Program-made: the position numbers and the translations under genes | Assembly: GCF_900177735.1 (NCBI RefSeq) | Contig: NZ_FXBB01000006.1 | Location: 1 to 64,000, forward strand | Length of the DNA: 64,000 nt | Direction: 5' to 3' | Source: Dethiosulfovibrio salsuginis | Lineage (GTDB): Bacteria > Synergistota > Synergistia > Synergistales > Dethiosulfovibrionaceae | Part shown: one piece after another, positions 8,134 through 16,278 of the stretch | Numbering within the stretch: position 1 is the first letter of the stretch | Layout of the letters: each line of letters opens with the position of its first letter | Notes under the pieces: model-generated | Told to the model about the DNA's origin: nothing | Databases searched by the model: none | Seen by the model: only the letters and a program-made list of their open reading frames with translations

Positions 8134-8978
8134 CACTTATCCCCCTCCATAAGGCTCTTACAGTGGGATATTATGGCTCCAGCCACGTCCACGCCGGAGC
8201 CCTCCACCGAACCGTGAAACTCCGCCTGACCGTTGACCTCGTTGACCGACCAGCTGTTCCCGTTCTGGAACAGGTCGACCGCAAGCAGATCCCCTCCGAA
8301 GGCCTTGTATACCGAGGACAGTACGTCGGTCAGGCTATCGTCCAGCGGTATAGACTGGGCCTCCGCCCCTCTGGCCGTGTTGGTTATCCAGTGAGAGCTA
8401 GCCCTCTTTATGGCCGATATAGGCTTACCTCCGACAACCAGGGCTCTGACGTCGTAGCCCGGCTTTTCGACGTATTCTTGTATGAAGAAAGTTCCGTGGT
8501 TCGGCCCCATAAAGGACTTATGCTCCACAAGGGACTCGGCACAGTCTTTGTCGTTCACCTTGGAGATAAGCCGCCCCCAGCTTCCCACAGGTGGCTTGAA
8601 GACGACGGGATATCCCAGCGATTCGGCGGCGTTCACCGCCTCTTCCTGGGAAAAGGCGACTCTGTATTCGGGCTGGGGTATGCCGGCGACGTCCAGAATC
8701 GACGCGGTGATCACCTTATCACCACAGGCCTCCATCACCGATGAATGGTTTACCGTCCTTACACCCCGGGATTCCATAAGTTTGGCTATGGCGAGGTTAT
8801 GCCCGTGAGATACACAGCGACACAGGGCCACATCACCCTCCGACACGTCCAGGCCACCGGGCCAGGCTATACCTCTGATGTCCACAAAACGACAGGATAT
8901 CCCTCTATCGTCGGCGGCCTTTTTGAGCATCTTTTCCTCCGCCCTGAGTCGAGTATACAGAATCCACAGGGTCGTCAT
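8133..8978 (-). CDS. lysX: LysW-amino acid ligase (LysX/ArgX type)
   Basis: This RimK-like ATP-grasp ligase joins the amino group of 2-aminoadipate or glutamate to the C-terminal glutamate of LysW. The 281-residue sequence has the N-terminal preATP-grasp part (LWILYTRLRAEEKML), a nucleotide-binding YPVVFKPPVGSWGRLISKV segment (about 120-140), and the metal-binding NEVNGQAEFHGSVEGSGVD near the end. Its ribosome site lies within the last codons of lysW (GGGGAGAG). LysX and ArgX share this scaffold and differ in residues near the substrate; I cannot decide from sequence alone whether it prefers aminoadipate, glutamate or both. Confidence 0.9.
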   Translation of the reverse strand: MTTLWILYTRLRAEEKMLKKAADDRGISCRFVDIRGIAWPGGLDVSEGDVALCRCVSHGHNLAIAKLMESRGVRTVNHSSVMEACGDKVITASILDVAGIPQPEYRVAFSQEEAVNAAESLGYPVVFKPPVGSWGRLISKVNDKDCAESLVEHKSFMGPNHGTFFIQEYVEKPGYDVRALVVGGKPISAIKRASSHWITNTARGAEAQSIPLDDSLTDVLSSVYKAFGGDLLAVDLFQNGNSWSVNEVNGQAEFHGSVEGSGVDVAGAIISHCKSLMEGDK

Positions 8979-8981
8979 GGA

Positions 8982-9149
8982 TTACTCTCCCCAGTCTTCC
9001 TGGATCTCTGGGGCTTCCTCTAAGGTCATAGGATCGAGACTCACAAGCTCAAGCTCGGTCCCACAGTCCCCACAGATCAGCAGCTCGCCAACCATAGCGT
9101 TGTCCGGAATTGAGATCGCTCCGTCGCATATCACACAGCTCATAGTCAT
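8982..9149 (-). CDS. lysW: LysW amino-group carrier protein
   Basis: The product is a 55-residue acidic carrier. Intermediates of lysine or ornithine synthesis are attached to its C-terminal glutamate and passed between LysX, LysZ, LysY, LysJ and LysK. Four zinc-ligand cysteines are seen as CVIC (5, 8) and CGDC (26, 29), and the tail is EDWGE, the hallmark of LysW with the acceptor Glu55. The ATG at 9149 follows AAGGAGG eight bases upstream; longer readings run into the promoter. It is the first gene of the six-gene lysW-X-Y-Z-J-K operon. Confidence 0.95.
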   Translation of the reverse strand: MTMSCVICDGAISIPDNAMVGELLICGDCGTELELVSLDPMTLEEAPEIQEDWGE

Positions 9150-9201
9150 TTTAGTTTCCTCCTTGATCGTTATATAAAACATAGTTTCTCTACGTGGCGG
9201 A

Positions 9202-9230
9202 ATGATACCGCAGAAAAGATATACTGTCAA
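9202..9230 (-). promoter_or_regulatory. Near-consensus promoter of the lysW operon
   Basis: On the minus strand a perfect TTGACA (9225-9230), a 17-base spacer and TATCAT (9202-9207) precede lysW by about 50 bases. No lysine riboswitch-like fold or attenuator was recognised in the short leader. Confidence 0.75.
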
Positions 9231-9248
9231 GTATTTTTTGAGGCACTA

Positions 9249-9310
9249 AAAAACTAGAGTTCACAAAAAAACGACCCTCTCAGGTCGTTTTTTTGTGAAC
9301 TCTAGTTTTT
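9249..9310 (-). terminator. Terminator after the CBS gene
   Basis: A perfect 28 bp stem (9249-9276 and 9283-9310) with a six-base loop ends in A/T runs that give a U-tract on the minus strand. The far arm includes the CBS gene stop codon, and the hairpin separates that gene from the lysW promoter. Confidence 0.85.
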
Positions 9311-9772
9311 ATCCAGATTTTTGTCGAGCTCCTCAGGGTGCAAGAGCAGATGTCTCAGTAGATGCGATCTACTTACGACCCCTATGAAAACCCCGTCTCT
9401 CAGTACCGGAGCTATCTTTATGTTGTCCTTTATAACCTTATTGGCCACGTAAAAATCGCTATCGGTCTCGTCGAAGGATATAATATTTTGTTTCATATAT
9501 TTGCTGATCGGGTCTTTAGCTATCGACTGCAACCTAACGCTAAACTGTCCATAGTCGGGCAAAAAGGACGAGTCATGGAGCATATGGGCGTAGCCCGGTA
9601 GAGCGGCTTTTATTATATCCTTTTCACTGATAAAACCTATCACTCGGTTATCGTCGTCCAGCACCGGAAGACCGGAGGCGTTATGGTGGTACAGCACTTC
9701 GATAGCCTCCGCCACAGGACATTCGGCGGACAAGGCCGTTAGGTCCCTGTCGATGATCTCTCCTACCTTCAT
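9302..9772 (-). CDS. Tandem CBS-domain protein
   Basis: The 156-residue protein is built of two CBS motifs, about 1-60 (VGEIIDRDLTALS to GFISEKDIIKAAL) and about 90-150 (PISKYMKQNIISFDE to GVVSRSHLLRHLL), forming one Bateman module. Such modules usually bind adenine nucleotides and regulate partners. No catalytic domain is fused and no membrane segment is present. It lies downstream of the permease gene on the same strand (76 bases apart), so it may regulate transport, but that link is only positional. GGGAGG precedes the ATG. Confidence 0.8.
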   Translation of the reverse strand: MKVGEIIDRDLTALSAECPVAEAIEVLYHHNASGLPVLDDDNRVIGFISEKDIIKAALPGYAHMLHDSSFLPDYGQFSVRLQSIAKDPISKYMKQNIISFDETDSDFYVANKVIKDNIKIAPVLRDGVFIGVVSRSHLLRHLLLHPEELDKNLDKN

Positions 9773-9848
9773 AGAAAAACCTCCCTACGTCTAAAAAAAC
9801 CATGATACAGCTGGAGACTTTCGGACATAAAGCCTCAAAACACAGCTT

Positions 9849-11132
9849 CTAAAGGGCGGTGCCGTAGATACCTATCAGGAAGATACTGGATATGGTCAAA
9901 GAGATAAAGACGACCTTCACCCCTACCGCGAGAAAAGTCCCAAAGGATATATTTATACCTCCTCTGGTGGCAAAGTCGGCCAAGACAGCGTTAGCGGCGG
10001 AACCAAGGTAACTACCGTTACCACCAAGACAGGACCCCATAGCGAGAGCCCAGTAAAGGGGCTCCGGAGGCATCCCAGCGGTCCTGGCCATTTCGCTGAC
10101 CACGTGGACAAACATGGCCGCAAAGGCCACGTTGTTCACGAAGATACAGGAAAGGCCGGATATCCAGAGGACCCCTAGAATCATCACCATAGGGCTCCCG
10201 CTTAGGAACCCTGAAAGGCCTTGAGCCATATAGACGATAACCCCGTTTTCCTGAAGACCTCCGACCAGGACGAAAAGGGAGACAAAATACACTATCGTGG
10301 GCCATTCCACCTCCTGATGGATAACCTCGCCGTCGTCGAGGCTGGAAAGGGCCAAAAGCAAACCTGCGGCGAAAAGGGCCACCACCGACGCCGTTATCCC
10401 AAGATGGTGGTGGAAGATGAACCCGACGAGGACGAGAACCATCACGGCACAGGACCGTATCATAAGCCCTTTATCCTTTATGAGCCTCGATTCGTTGACC
10501 TCCTTGAGCCTTTCGGTCGCCTCTTTGTCGGCCACCAGATCCTTTCGATACAGAAAACAGAAGAATATCATGACGACGACCCAGACGACCGCCACGACCG
10601 GAGATAGATGGACTATAAAGTCGTTGAAAGAGAAACCGGCGTAAGAGCCTATGATCATATTCGGAGGATCGCCGATTAGGGTCGCCGTTCCACCGATGTT
10701 GGAGGCTATTACCTCGCACAGAAGAAGGGGAACGGGATTTACCTTTATAAGATCCGCCAAGGACACCACAACAGGACTGACTAAAAGAACGGTAGTGACG
10801 TTATCGAGAAATGCCGATAGAATAGCGGTTATTATCGAGACGGAGAGCAATATAAGCACACCGTTACCACCGGTTATCTTTATAGCCTTTACCGCGATAT
10901 ACTGGAACAGGCCGGTTTTGGACAGGATTCCCACAACTACCATCATTCCGACCAGTAGGCCTACGGTGTTAGAATCGATATAGGAGCTTACCTCCGAGCC
11001 TGAAACGATCCTGAAAAGCATCATCGTAGAAGCTCCCAAGAGGGTCGCTGTGCTGGTTTTTAACCACCCCCTGGCGATTGACAGGATCGTCAACACGAAA
11101 AGGGCCAGAGCGATCCATGCCTTTGTATCCAT
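9849..11132 (-). CDS. ArsB/NhaD-superfamily ion permease
   Basis: The 427-residue protein has about 11-12 hydrophobic segments and the ArsB/NhaD/CitM (ion transporter superfamily) pattern: duplicated halves with DNVTTVLLVSPV near residue 110, GGTATLIGDPPNMIIG near 150 and a second-half FVNNVAFAAMFVHV with GSCLGGNGSYLGSAANAV near 380. This family includes sodium/proton antiporters, arsenite pumps and dicarboxylate carriers. No arsenic genes are nearby, so the substrate is unknown. It has its own promoter and is followed by the CBS-domain gene. Confidence 0.75.
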   Translation of the reverse strand: MDTKAWIALALFVLTILSIARGWLKTSTATLLGASTMMLFRIVSGSEVSSYIDSNTVGLLVGMMVVVGILSKTGLFQYIAVKAIKITGGNGVLILLSVSIITAILSAFLDNVTTVLLVSPVVVSLADLIKVNPVPLLLCEVIASNIGGTATLIGDPPNMIIGSYAGFSFNDFIVHLSPVVAVVWVVVMIFFCFLYRKDLVADKEATERLKEVNESRLIKDKGLMIRSCAVMVLVLVGFIFHHHLGITASVVALFAAGLLLALSSLDDGEVIHQEVEWPTIVYFVSLFVLVGGLQENGVIVYMAQGLSGFLSGSPMVMILGVLWISGLSCIFVNNVAFAAMFVHVVSEMARTAGMPPEPLYWALAMGSCLGGNGSYLGSAANAVLADFATRGGINISFGTFLAVGVKVVFISLTISSIFLIGIYGTAL

Positions 11133-11168
11133 TATAACTCCTCCTTCCCCCTACACGGGCAGCTTGGA

Positions 11169-11197
11169 AGTATACTCCTACCTGCTCTAAGCATCAA
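11169..11197 (-). promoter_or_regulatory. Promoter of the ArsB/NhaD-type permease gene
   Basis: On the minus strand TTGATG (11192-11197), a 17-base spacer and TATACT (11169-11174) lie about 40 bases before the ATG. A perfect 14-base dyad TGTAAATTTTTACA at 11229-11242, between the divergent genes, could be an operator. Confidence 0.55.
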
Positions 11198-11286
11198 GGG
11201 AAAAGGACGAATATCAAGGGATAAAGTTTGTAAATTTTTACATTACAGAAAAGGACAAAAGACACTGAGAAGACAGGAGTGGAAAT

Positions 11287-12135
11287 ATGAGAAAAAAGCT
11301 CGCCCTATGTGCCGTTCTATTTGCCTGGACCTTAATATGGGTTCCTCAATTACAGGCACTAACCATAGGAACCTTTAACATGGAGTATTTCACCGTGAAA
11401 GGGGGCAAAGCCTACACAAGCGACGATTGCGCCCATTTAGCTAAACTTATAGAGACCTCAGGAGCCGATCTGCTGGCCCTTCAGGAGATCGTGGAAAACC
11501 GATCGTTGGAGTACCTTTTAGATAACTACCTCCCCCAGTGGAGCTATACAGGGAATCAGACGGAAGGGAAGCAAAATCTTTTTTTTATATGGAACAAGAA
11601 CAAAATCAACATCACTACCCCTATCGAACCTCTCTTTACGGAAGATACGATCAACTGGGGAGGAAAGGTCGTTCCGCTGTTTAGAAGACACCCTATAAAG
11701 GCCACCTTTCGTGAAGTCGAGACGGGAGCGGAGTTCTCCGTGATAAACGTCCATCTCCGAAGTCTGGGCACCGCAGGATCGAAAGACCGGTTGGCGGCGG
11801 TGGCCATGAACAACGGTATCCGACAGGCCCAGGTTATAAAGCTAAATCACGCAGCGGAGGAGGAAAAGGGACCTCTGTTTATCCTAGGAGATTTTAATTC
11901 CGTTGAGGTTACAGGGGCGACATTCCCCTTTTTCCCCCTCACCGAGGAGCACAGTTACGACGACTTTCAATGCACCATCGACCACATAGGATACGTCAAC
12001 TTGGCTCCGAGTAAAAACTGGCGTATCAGGGTTATAGAGACCTCTATACCGAGGAGAAGCGTCGGAGGAAGGCAGCACCCGGATCACGATATAGTGGTCC
12101 TATCTATGCCCGATCTGCTTCAAAGCAATCTTTGA
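11287..12135 (+). CDS. Secreted endonuclease/exonuclease/phosphatase-family protein
   Basis: The 282-residue protein has an N-terminal signal peptide (MRKKLALCAVLFAWTLIW, cleavage likely after LQA near 24), so it acts outside the cytoplasm. The EEP (DNase I/exonuclease III) fold is marked by GTFNMEYF (29-36), LLALQEIV with the metal-binding Glu (about 67), NVHLRSLG (about 155), ILGDFNSVE (about 201), TIDHIGY and PDHDIVV with the catalytic His near the end. Possible substrates are nucleic acid or a phosphodiester lipid; sequence does not decide. Its 3' end overlaps the convergent phosphatase gene by 32 bases. Confidence 0.8.
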   Translation: MRKKLALCAVLFAWTLIWVPQLQALTIGTFNMEYFTVKGGKAYTSDDCAHLAKLIETSGADLLALQEIVENRSLEYLLDNYLPQWSYTGNQTEGKQNLFFIWNKNKINITTPIEPLFTEDTINWGGKVVPLFRRHPIKATFREVETGAEFSVINVHLRSLGTAGSKDRLAAVAMNNGIRQAQVIKLNHAAEEEKGPLFILGDFNSVEVTGATFPFFPLTEEHSYDDFQCTIDHIGYVNLAPSKNWRIRVIETSIPRRSVGGRQHPDHDIVVLSMPDLLQSNL

Positions 12136-13996
12136 TTTTTAAGGCAAGCATGGTTATATCGTCGTACTGAGGTGCCTCTCCGGCAAAAAACTTTACTCTA
12201 CTGCCGATCAACTTCACCAGATCCTCACTCGACAACCCCTCCGACTCCTTTAGCCATAATAGGGGAAGTTCCTCCCCCAGAAAAGCACCTGAAGGATCGG
12301 TAGCCTCGGTCATCCCGTCGGTGTAGATAAACATAGTCTCCCCTGGTGCCAGCGACGCCTCCCCTTCCTGAAAGTCGACCCCTTCCATCGGGCCGACGAG
12401 AGGCCCTTTTATCGGGGGCAAGGTTCGAGCCGACCGATCCTTGATCAAGATAGGGGGAGGATGACCGCCGGAACTGTACCTCAAGGATCGGTCTAGAATA
12501 TCCACCACAGCGCAGAATACGGTGACGAACATACAGGATTCGTTATCCCTGGAGATTTCGTCGTTCAGTCTGGTCAGAATAGCTCCTGGAGAGAGCCCTT
12601 CTTTCGCGAAGGCCCTTATAAAGGTCCTGGTCACCGCCATAAACAGCGCAGCTGGGACCCCTTTACCTGAGACATCTCCTACAACTATAAGAATACGATT
12701 CTCGTCTAACATTAAAAAATCATAAAAATCTCCGGCGACCTCTCTAGCGGGCTCTAAGTTAGCGTAGAGATCTAGGTCGTCTCTTTCAGGAAAAGGAGGA
12801 AAGGTCCTCGGCACCAGGCTCATCTGGATGGACCTCGCGATGGACAACTCGCTTTCCATCCTCTCCCTGGCGGCGGTAGTATCGTTAAGCTCCCTTATGT
12901 AGGCGAGAAGGCTGAGCCTCATAGAGGAAAAGGACCTGGACAGCTGAGCAACCTCGTCTTCGCCGGAGATGTGGGGCAGGGGGAAATCAAAGTCCCCTGA
13001 GGCCAGGGTCTCGGTCGCGGCGGACAAGGATCCTATAGGGCCGGTTATGGCCTTCGATATAGCCAAAGCGACTAAGACAAGAAGCAGAAGCCCTCCTAGA
13101 GCCATATAAAGCTGAGAACGAATAAGATCGTTGAGAGATCCGGTAACGGCGGTCTCGGGAAAGAAAATCCCCATAGACCATCCGGCATCCCCTATGGGAC
13201 GGAAGAAAATCCACCCATCTTTTCCCATATAGTCCTCGACCTCTATAATCTCCTTTTGAGCCTCTTTTCCCGCTATACCGGCTATAGGCCAGAGGCTCTC
13301 GGTGTTGATGAGGCGACGATCCCGGTGAGCGAGGAAGACCCCATTCTCGTCCAGGATAAACCCCTCACCCCCTTTGGGGATATTAAGAGAGTCCATAACG
13401 TCAGCCAACCAGTCCAGGGAGAGATCGCAGACCACCACCGCCGATAACCTGTCCTCCAAATCGTAGACCGGTACACCGTAGGAAATGACCGATCGTTCGC
13501 TACCACCGTAGCCAAAATAGGGATCCGTCCAGACCGGAGCCCTCCGGCTAACAGGGAGATAGTACCAGCTTTTAGAGTGTACATCGTAGTCATCCGCCAG
13601 TTTTTTACGATGGAGTCCTCGACCATCTTTGTACACAAAGATCCGCGAATAATCATCCTCTTTTCCCGGAGGAAGGGCCACGAAAAGGCCGCTAACCTCA
13701 TCGTGAGCGGACAAAATCGACTCCAGGAGGGGCAGAAGGTTTTTGTCGAAAGGCTCGTAAAAGGCCAGAGATAAGGCTATATCCCTGGTTACCGTCTCGA
13801 CGACCAAGGTAATCCGGCTAAACCTGTCGGCAGCCAATTCCCCTAGGCCTTTCACCCTGACCACAAGCTCGTCTTTCAGGATTGATTTTGAGCAGAAATA
13901 GCCGTATCCTCCGATCGCCGCCAGGATGGAGCCGGTGCCTAAAACTATGAAGGCGATCAGTTTAAAGGCAAGTCCCCTTTTTTTTATACGGAACAT
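12104..13996 (-). CDS. Membrane sensor PP2C phosphatase (RsbU/SpoIIE type)
   Basis: The 630-residue protein has a membrane segment (about 10-33), an extracytoplasmic double-Cache sensor (about 35-285; note the WYYLPVSRRAPVWTDPYFGYGG and GVPVYDLEDRLSAVVVCDLSLDWL segments), a second membrane segment (about 293-315), a HAMP domain, and a C-terminal PP2C/SpoIIE phosphatase. The phosphatase shows REVAGDFYDFL, IVVGDVSGKGVPAALFM, SGGHPPP, YTDGMTEA and YDDITML, supplying the metal-binding aspartates. Such enzymes dephosphorylate an RsbV-type antagonist when the sensor fires. It is third in an operon after rsbV- and rsbW-like genes, completing a partner switch. The ligand is unknown. Confidence 0.85.
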   Translation of the reverse strand: MFRIKKRGLAFKLIAFIVLGTGSILAAIGGYGYFCSKSILKDELVVRVKGLGELAADRFSRITLVVETVTRDIALSLAFYEPFDKNLLPLLESILSAHDEVSGLFVALPPGKEDDYSRIFVYKDGRGLHRKKLADDYDVHSKSWYYLPVSRRAPVWTDPYFGYGGSERSVISYGVPVYDLEDRLSAVVVCDLSLDWLADVMDSLNIPKGGEGFILDENGVFLAHRDRRLINTESLWPIAGIAGKEAQKEIIEVEDYMGKDGWIFFRPIGDAGWSMGIFFPETAVTGSLNDLIRSQLYMALGGLLLLVLVALAISKAITGPIGSLSAATETLASGDFDFPLPHISGEDEVAQLSRSFSSMRLSLLAYIRELNDTTAARERMESELSIARSIQMSLVPRTFPPFPERDDLDLYANLEPAREVAGDFYDFLMLDENRILIVVGDVSGKGVPAALFMAVTRTFIRAFAKEGLSPGAILTRLNDEISRDNESCMFVTVFCAVVDILDRSLRYSSGGHPPPILIKDRSARTLPPIKGPLVGPMEGVDFQEGEASLAPGETMFIYTDGMTEATDPSGAFLGEELPLLWLKESEGLSSEDLVKLIGSRVKFFAGEAPQYDDITMLALKIKDCFEADRA

Positions 13997-14003
13997 GACG
14001 TAC

Positions 14004-14408
14004 CTATTTTCTGAGCGACAGCACTAGCCGGTTATATCCCTTTTCCCTGCTGTAATGGACCTCGTCCATCACTCTACGGACGAGAAGGATTCCCAGTCCT
14101 CCCTGAGGACGATCGTCCATAGAGCCCCTGACATCGGGCTCTACATGGGCCAGAGGGTCGAAGGGAACACCGTCGTCACAGAACTGCACCGAGACCCTGT
14201 CCAGGTCGTCTGTAAAGGTAACCTCTACCCTGCCTGGAGGGACTTTGTAGGCATAGGTGCATATGTTCACGAAAACCTCCTCCACGGCGAGGTCGAGATA
14301 TCCGACTTTATTCCCCGACAGAAGGCCCTCTATCTGGGTGCACAGAAAGGCCCTTAGGTCCTCCAGATGGCTTAGGTCGGCCTCGAAGAACTGACTGCAA
14401 CTTACCAT
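14004..14408 (-). CDS. RsbW-like anti-sigma/serine kinase
   Basis: The 134-residue GHKL-type ATPase has DLAVEEVFVNICTYAY (N box, about 48-63), FCDDGVPFDPL (G1-like, about 90) and GGLGILLVRRVMDEV (G2, about 115). Family members bind and inhibit a sigma factor or other target and phosphorylate the STAS antagonist. It starts in a TGATG overlap with the antagonist gene and is followed by the phosphatase eight bases later. No sigma factor gene lies in this operon, so the target may be a remote sigma factor or another regulator. Confidence 0.85.
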   Translation of the reverse strand: MVSCSQFFEADLSHLEDLRAFLCTQIEGLLSGNKVGYLDLAVEEVFVNICTYAYKVPPGRVEVTFTDDLDRVSVQFCDDGVPFDPLAHVEPDVRGSMDDRPQGGLGILLVRRVMDEVHYSREKGYNRLVLSLRK

Positions 14409-14740
14409 CAGAAGCTATCCAGGGCACCGTCTACGTCGGGATATATGGGGAGAAAACTGTCGAAACCGGAGATAGAGAGGACCTCCTCCACCATTCCGCT
14501 GACGCCACAGAGCACCAATTTCCCACCTTGGGACACCAATCCCTTTGAAAGGGCCAAAACGCTCCTAAGACCGGCGCTGCTTATATACTCAAGGTCAGCA
14601 AAGTTGAGGATTACTTCGATTTTACCCTCCTCAATCCACCCAGAGCCCGCCTTATCCAGGTCAGGGGCCGTCAGGGTGTCCAGCCGCCCGGAAAGCAGGA
14701 CCACCAACCTTTCGTTTTTTTCTTCACAGGAAATGAACAC
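14408..14740 (-). CDS. STAS-domain anti-sigma factor antagonist (RsbV-like)
   Basis: The 110-residue single STAS domain carries the conserved FADLEYISSAGLRSVLALSKG segment; the first Ser of the ISSAG motif (about residue 55) is the expected phosphorylation site. Unphosphorylated antagonist would bind the RsbW-like kinase and free its target. GTG start, with GGAGGG nine bases upstream. First gene of the three-gene partner-switching operon. Confidence 0.85.
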   Translation of the reverse strand: MFISCEEKNERLVVLLSGRLDTLTAPDLDKAGSGWIEEGKIEVILNFADLEYISSAGLRSVLALSKGLVSQGGKLVLCGVSGMVEEVLSISGFDSFLPIYPDVDGALDSF

Positions 14741-14761
14741 GATAAAAAGCCCTCCTATCGA

Positions 14762-15115
14762 CTATTCCAATATCGATGTACAGAGGATCACCTTTTGGCC
14801 TCTGTACTCTCTGTACTCAAATACGGCGACTTCGTCGGAGAAACTCATCCTCTCGTCGACGAAAAACAGGATTCCGTCCCATTCGTGAGGGTGGTAAAGC
14901 TCAAACTTTACCGCTGGTTTTTGATCCTGAACCAGGACCGACTCCCTCTCGCATCAGAAATCCTTATATGTTCCCCAGGAAAGATAAAATGGCCCCCCTC
15001 TGGAGGAGAGATCTTTTGCTATACCCTCATCCATGGAGAAGGAAAGCGCCCATGATCTGGAAACAAAAAGCACCGCCGACAACGCTCCAAGCAAGATCAG
15101 TTTTTTTAAGCTCAA
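14762..15115 (-). CDS. Small exported protein with in-frame TGA (selenoprotein or interrupted gene)
   Basis: From a TTG at 15115 (GGAGG six bases upstream) the frame encodes a signal peptide (MSLKKLILLGALSAVLFVSR, then SWALS) and a short mature region up to codon 53, then meets TGA at 14954-14956. The same frame continues as good coding sequence (CERESVLVQDQKPAVKFELY onward) for 63 more codons to TAG at 14762-14764, giving 117 positions. A cysteine follows the TGA. Twenty-one bases past the TGA is a 7 bp hairpin (14923-14939) whose loop GTT begins with G, as bacterial SECIS models require. Selenocysteine insertion or a recent nonsense mutation both fit. No family was recognised. Confidence 0.5.
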
Positions 15116-15203
15116 ACCTAACCTCCCCCTTTCACGTAGAAGCTGTACATACCCGATAATAGGGTCTACAATCGTAGTATAAGCTATTTTCGGAGGTGAG
15201 GAT

Positions 15204-16049
15204 ATGACGATTGAGCGGATTTCGATAAGAGATGCAGCGGCCCCGGTAAGGACGGTAGCTGTGGGGAAGGACGGAAATGGAACCGGACCGGTCCCGCCGG
15301 TCTCAGCCGTCAGACCTGCCGATACCGTAGACAGGGGGAAAAAGAGCTTCACCCTACCGGACAAAGGGACCTCTCAGCTTCAAAAGGCTGAAAATAAAGT
15401 TAGATCTATGGAACAGGCCCTGAGGGCTCAGGGGGGACGATACGTTTCGTCGGTTTCCTATCGTTACGTAACCGGCCCGGACGGGAAAAAATACATAGTC
15501 GGAGCGGAGGTCTCTATATCCGCCCCCCAGGAGATCATGGAAGAGCTGGGACTTACAGGGGGTACTCCGGAGAGAATCGTCGGAAAACAGGCGGATAAAG
15601 CCTACGGGAGGGTAGCCAAGACCTACGAGATACTGAAGAAGTCCCGTTCAAAGGACTCGGCGATCGAACAAGAGGTCGAGAGGCTGGAGAGGACCGATAG
15701 AGAGGTCAGGGCCCACGAGGCGGCCCACCAGACCGCAGGAGGGGCCTTCACCAGCATGGCCACCTACGAGTACGTCAAAGGCCCTGATGGCAAGAATTAC
15801 GCCGTAGCGGGAAAAGTCCCTATAGCCGTTCCATCGGGAGGAACCTCGGAGGAGACCATCAGGATGATGGATATAGTTAAATCCTCCGCCTTAGCTCCAG
15901 GGAGCCCCTCGGGGAAAGATCTGTCGGTAGCGGCAGAGGCGGATAACAACGCATCCAGAGCTAAACAGGAGATAGCCAGAAGACAGGCGGAGAAGGCCTA
16001 TTCGCCTTTTAGAGATGCAGACGAAGGACTATTGTCCATGGTAGCTTAA
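15204..16049 (+). CDS. SprA-related putative metalloprotease
   Basis: The 281-residue protein belongs to the SprA-related/CJM1_0395-type family. It has an N-terminal variable region, a duplicated SVSYRYVTGPDGKKYIVGAE and ATYEYVKGPDGKNYAVAGKV motif (about 95-115 and 190-212), and between them REVRAHEAAHQTAGG, a HExxH zinc-protease-like motif (about 172-176). There is no signal peptide, and the ends are rich in charged coil. Its substrate is unknown and activity has not been shown for most members as far as I know. GGAGGTGAG lies just before the ATG. A small membrane-protein gene follows after 12 bases. Confidence 0.75.
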   Translation: MTIERISIRDAAAPVRTVAVGKDGNGTGPVPPVSAVRPADTVDRGKKSFTLPDKGTSQLQKAENKVRSMEQALRAQGGRYVSSVSYRYVTGPDGKKYIVGAEVSISAPQEIMEELGLTGGTPERIVGKQADKAYGRVAKTYEILKKSRSKDSAIEQEVERLERTDREVRAHEAAHQTAGGAFTSMATYEYVKGPDGKNYAVAGKVPIAVPSGGTSEETIRMMDIVKSSALAPGSPSGKDLSVAAEADNNASRAKQEIARRQAEKAYSPFRDADEGLLSMVA

Positions 16050-16061
16050 GGAGGTGTATCC

Positions 16062-16232
16062 GTGTTTTTCGTCCGGTGGATAGCGCCTGTCGTACTTACA
16101 GGCTGCGGGGTATTTATGATGAACATGGGGGTTAAATGGCTGAGATCGGGACACCCGATAAAGGGCACGATGGATCTGATCGCTGGAACGGGCTTTATCG
16201 TGATCGGACTGTACCTCCCCTTCTCCCCTTAA
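16062..16232 (+). CDS. Small membrane protein, 56 residues
   Basis: A short reading frame starts with GTG at 16062, five bases after a strong AAGGAGGTG, and ends with TAA at 16230-16232. The product MFFVRWIAPVVLTGCGVFMM and onward has two hydrophobic segments (about 4-22 and 37-54) joined by a basic loop (KWLRSGHPIKG). It is probably cotranscribed with the SprA-type gene. No family was recognised; the ribosome site and clean two-helix pattern are the evidence that it is real. Confidence 0.6.
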   Translation: MFFVRWIAPVVLTGCGVFMMNMGVKWLRSGHPIKGTMDLIAGTGFIVIGLYLPFSP

Positions 16233-16278
16233 AATGAGGCAAAAGGGTGGATAAACCCATCCATATAGTGTATCATTG

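Noticed and set aside
9150-9201. Lysine riboswitch in the lysW leader
   Set aside because: The leader is only about 50 bases, far too short for a lysine riboswitch, and no conserved core was recognised.
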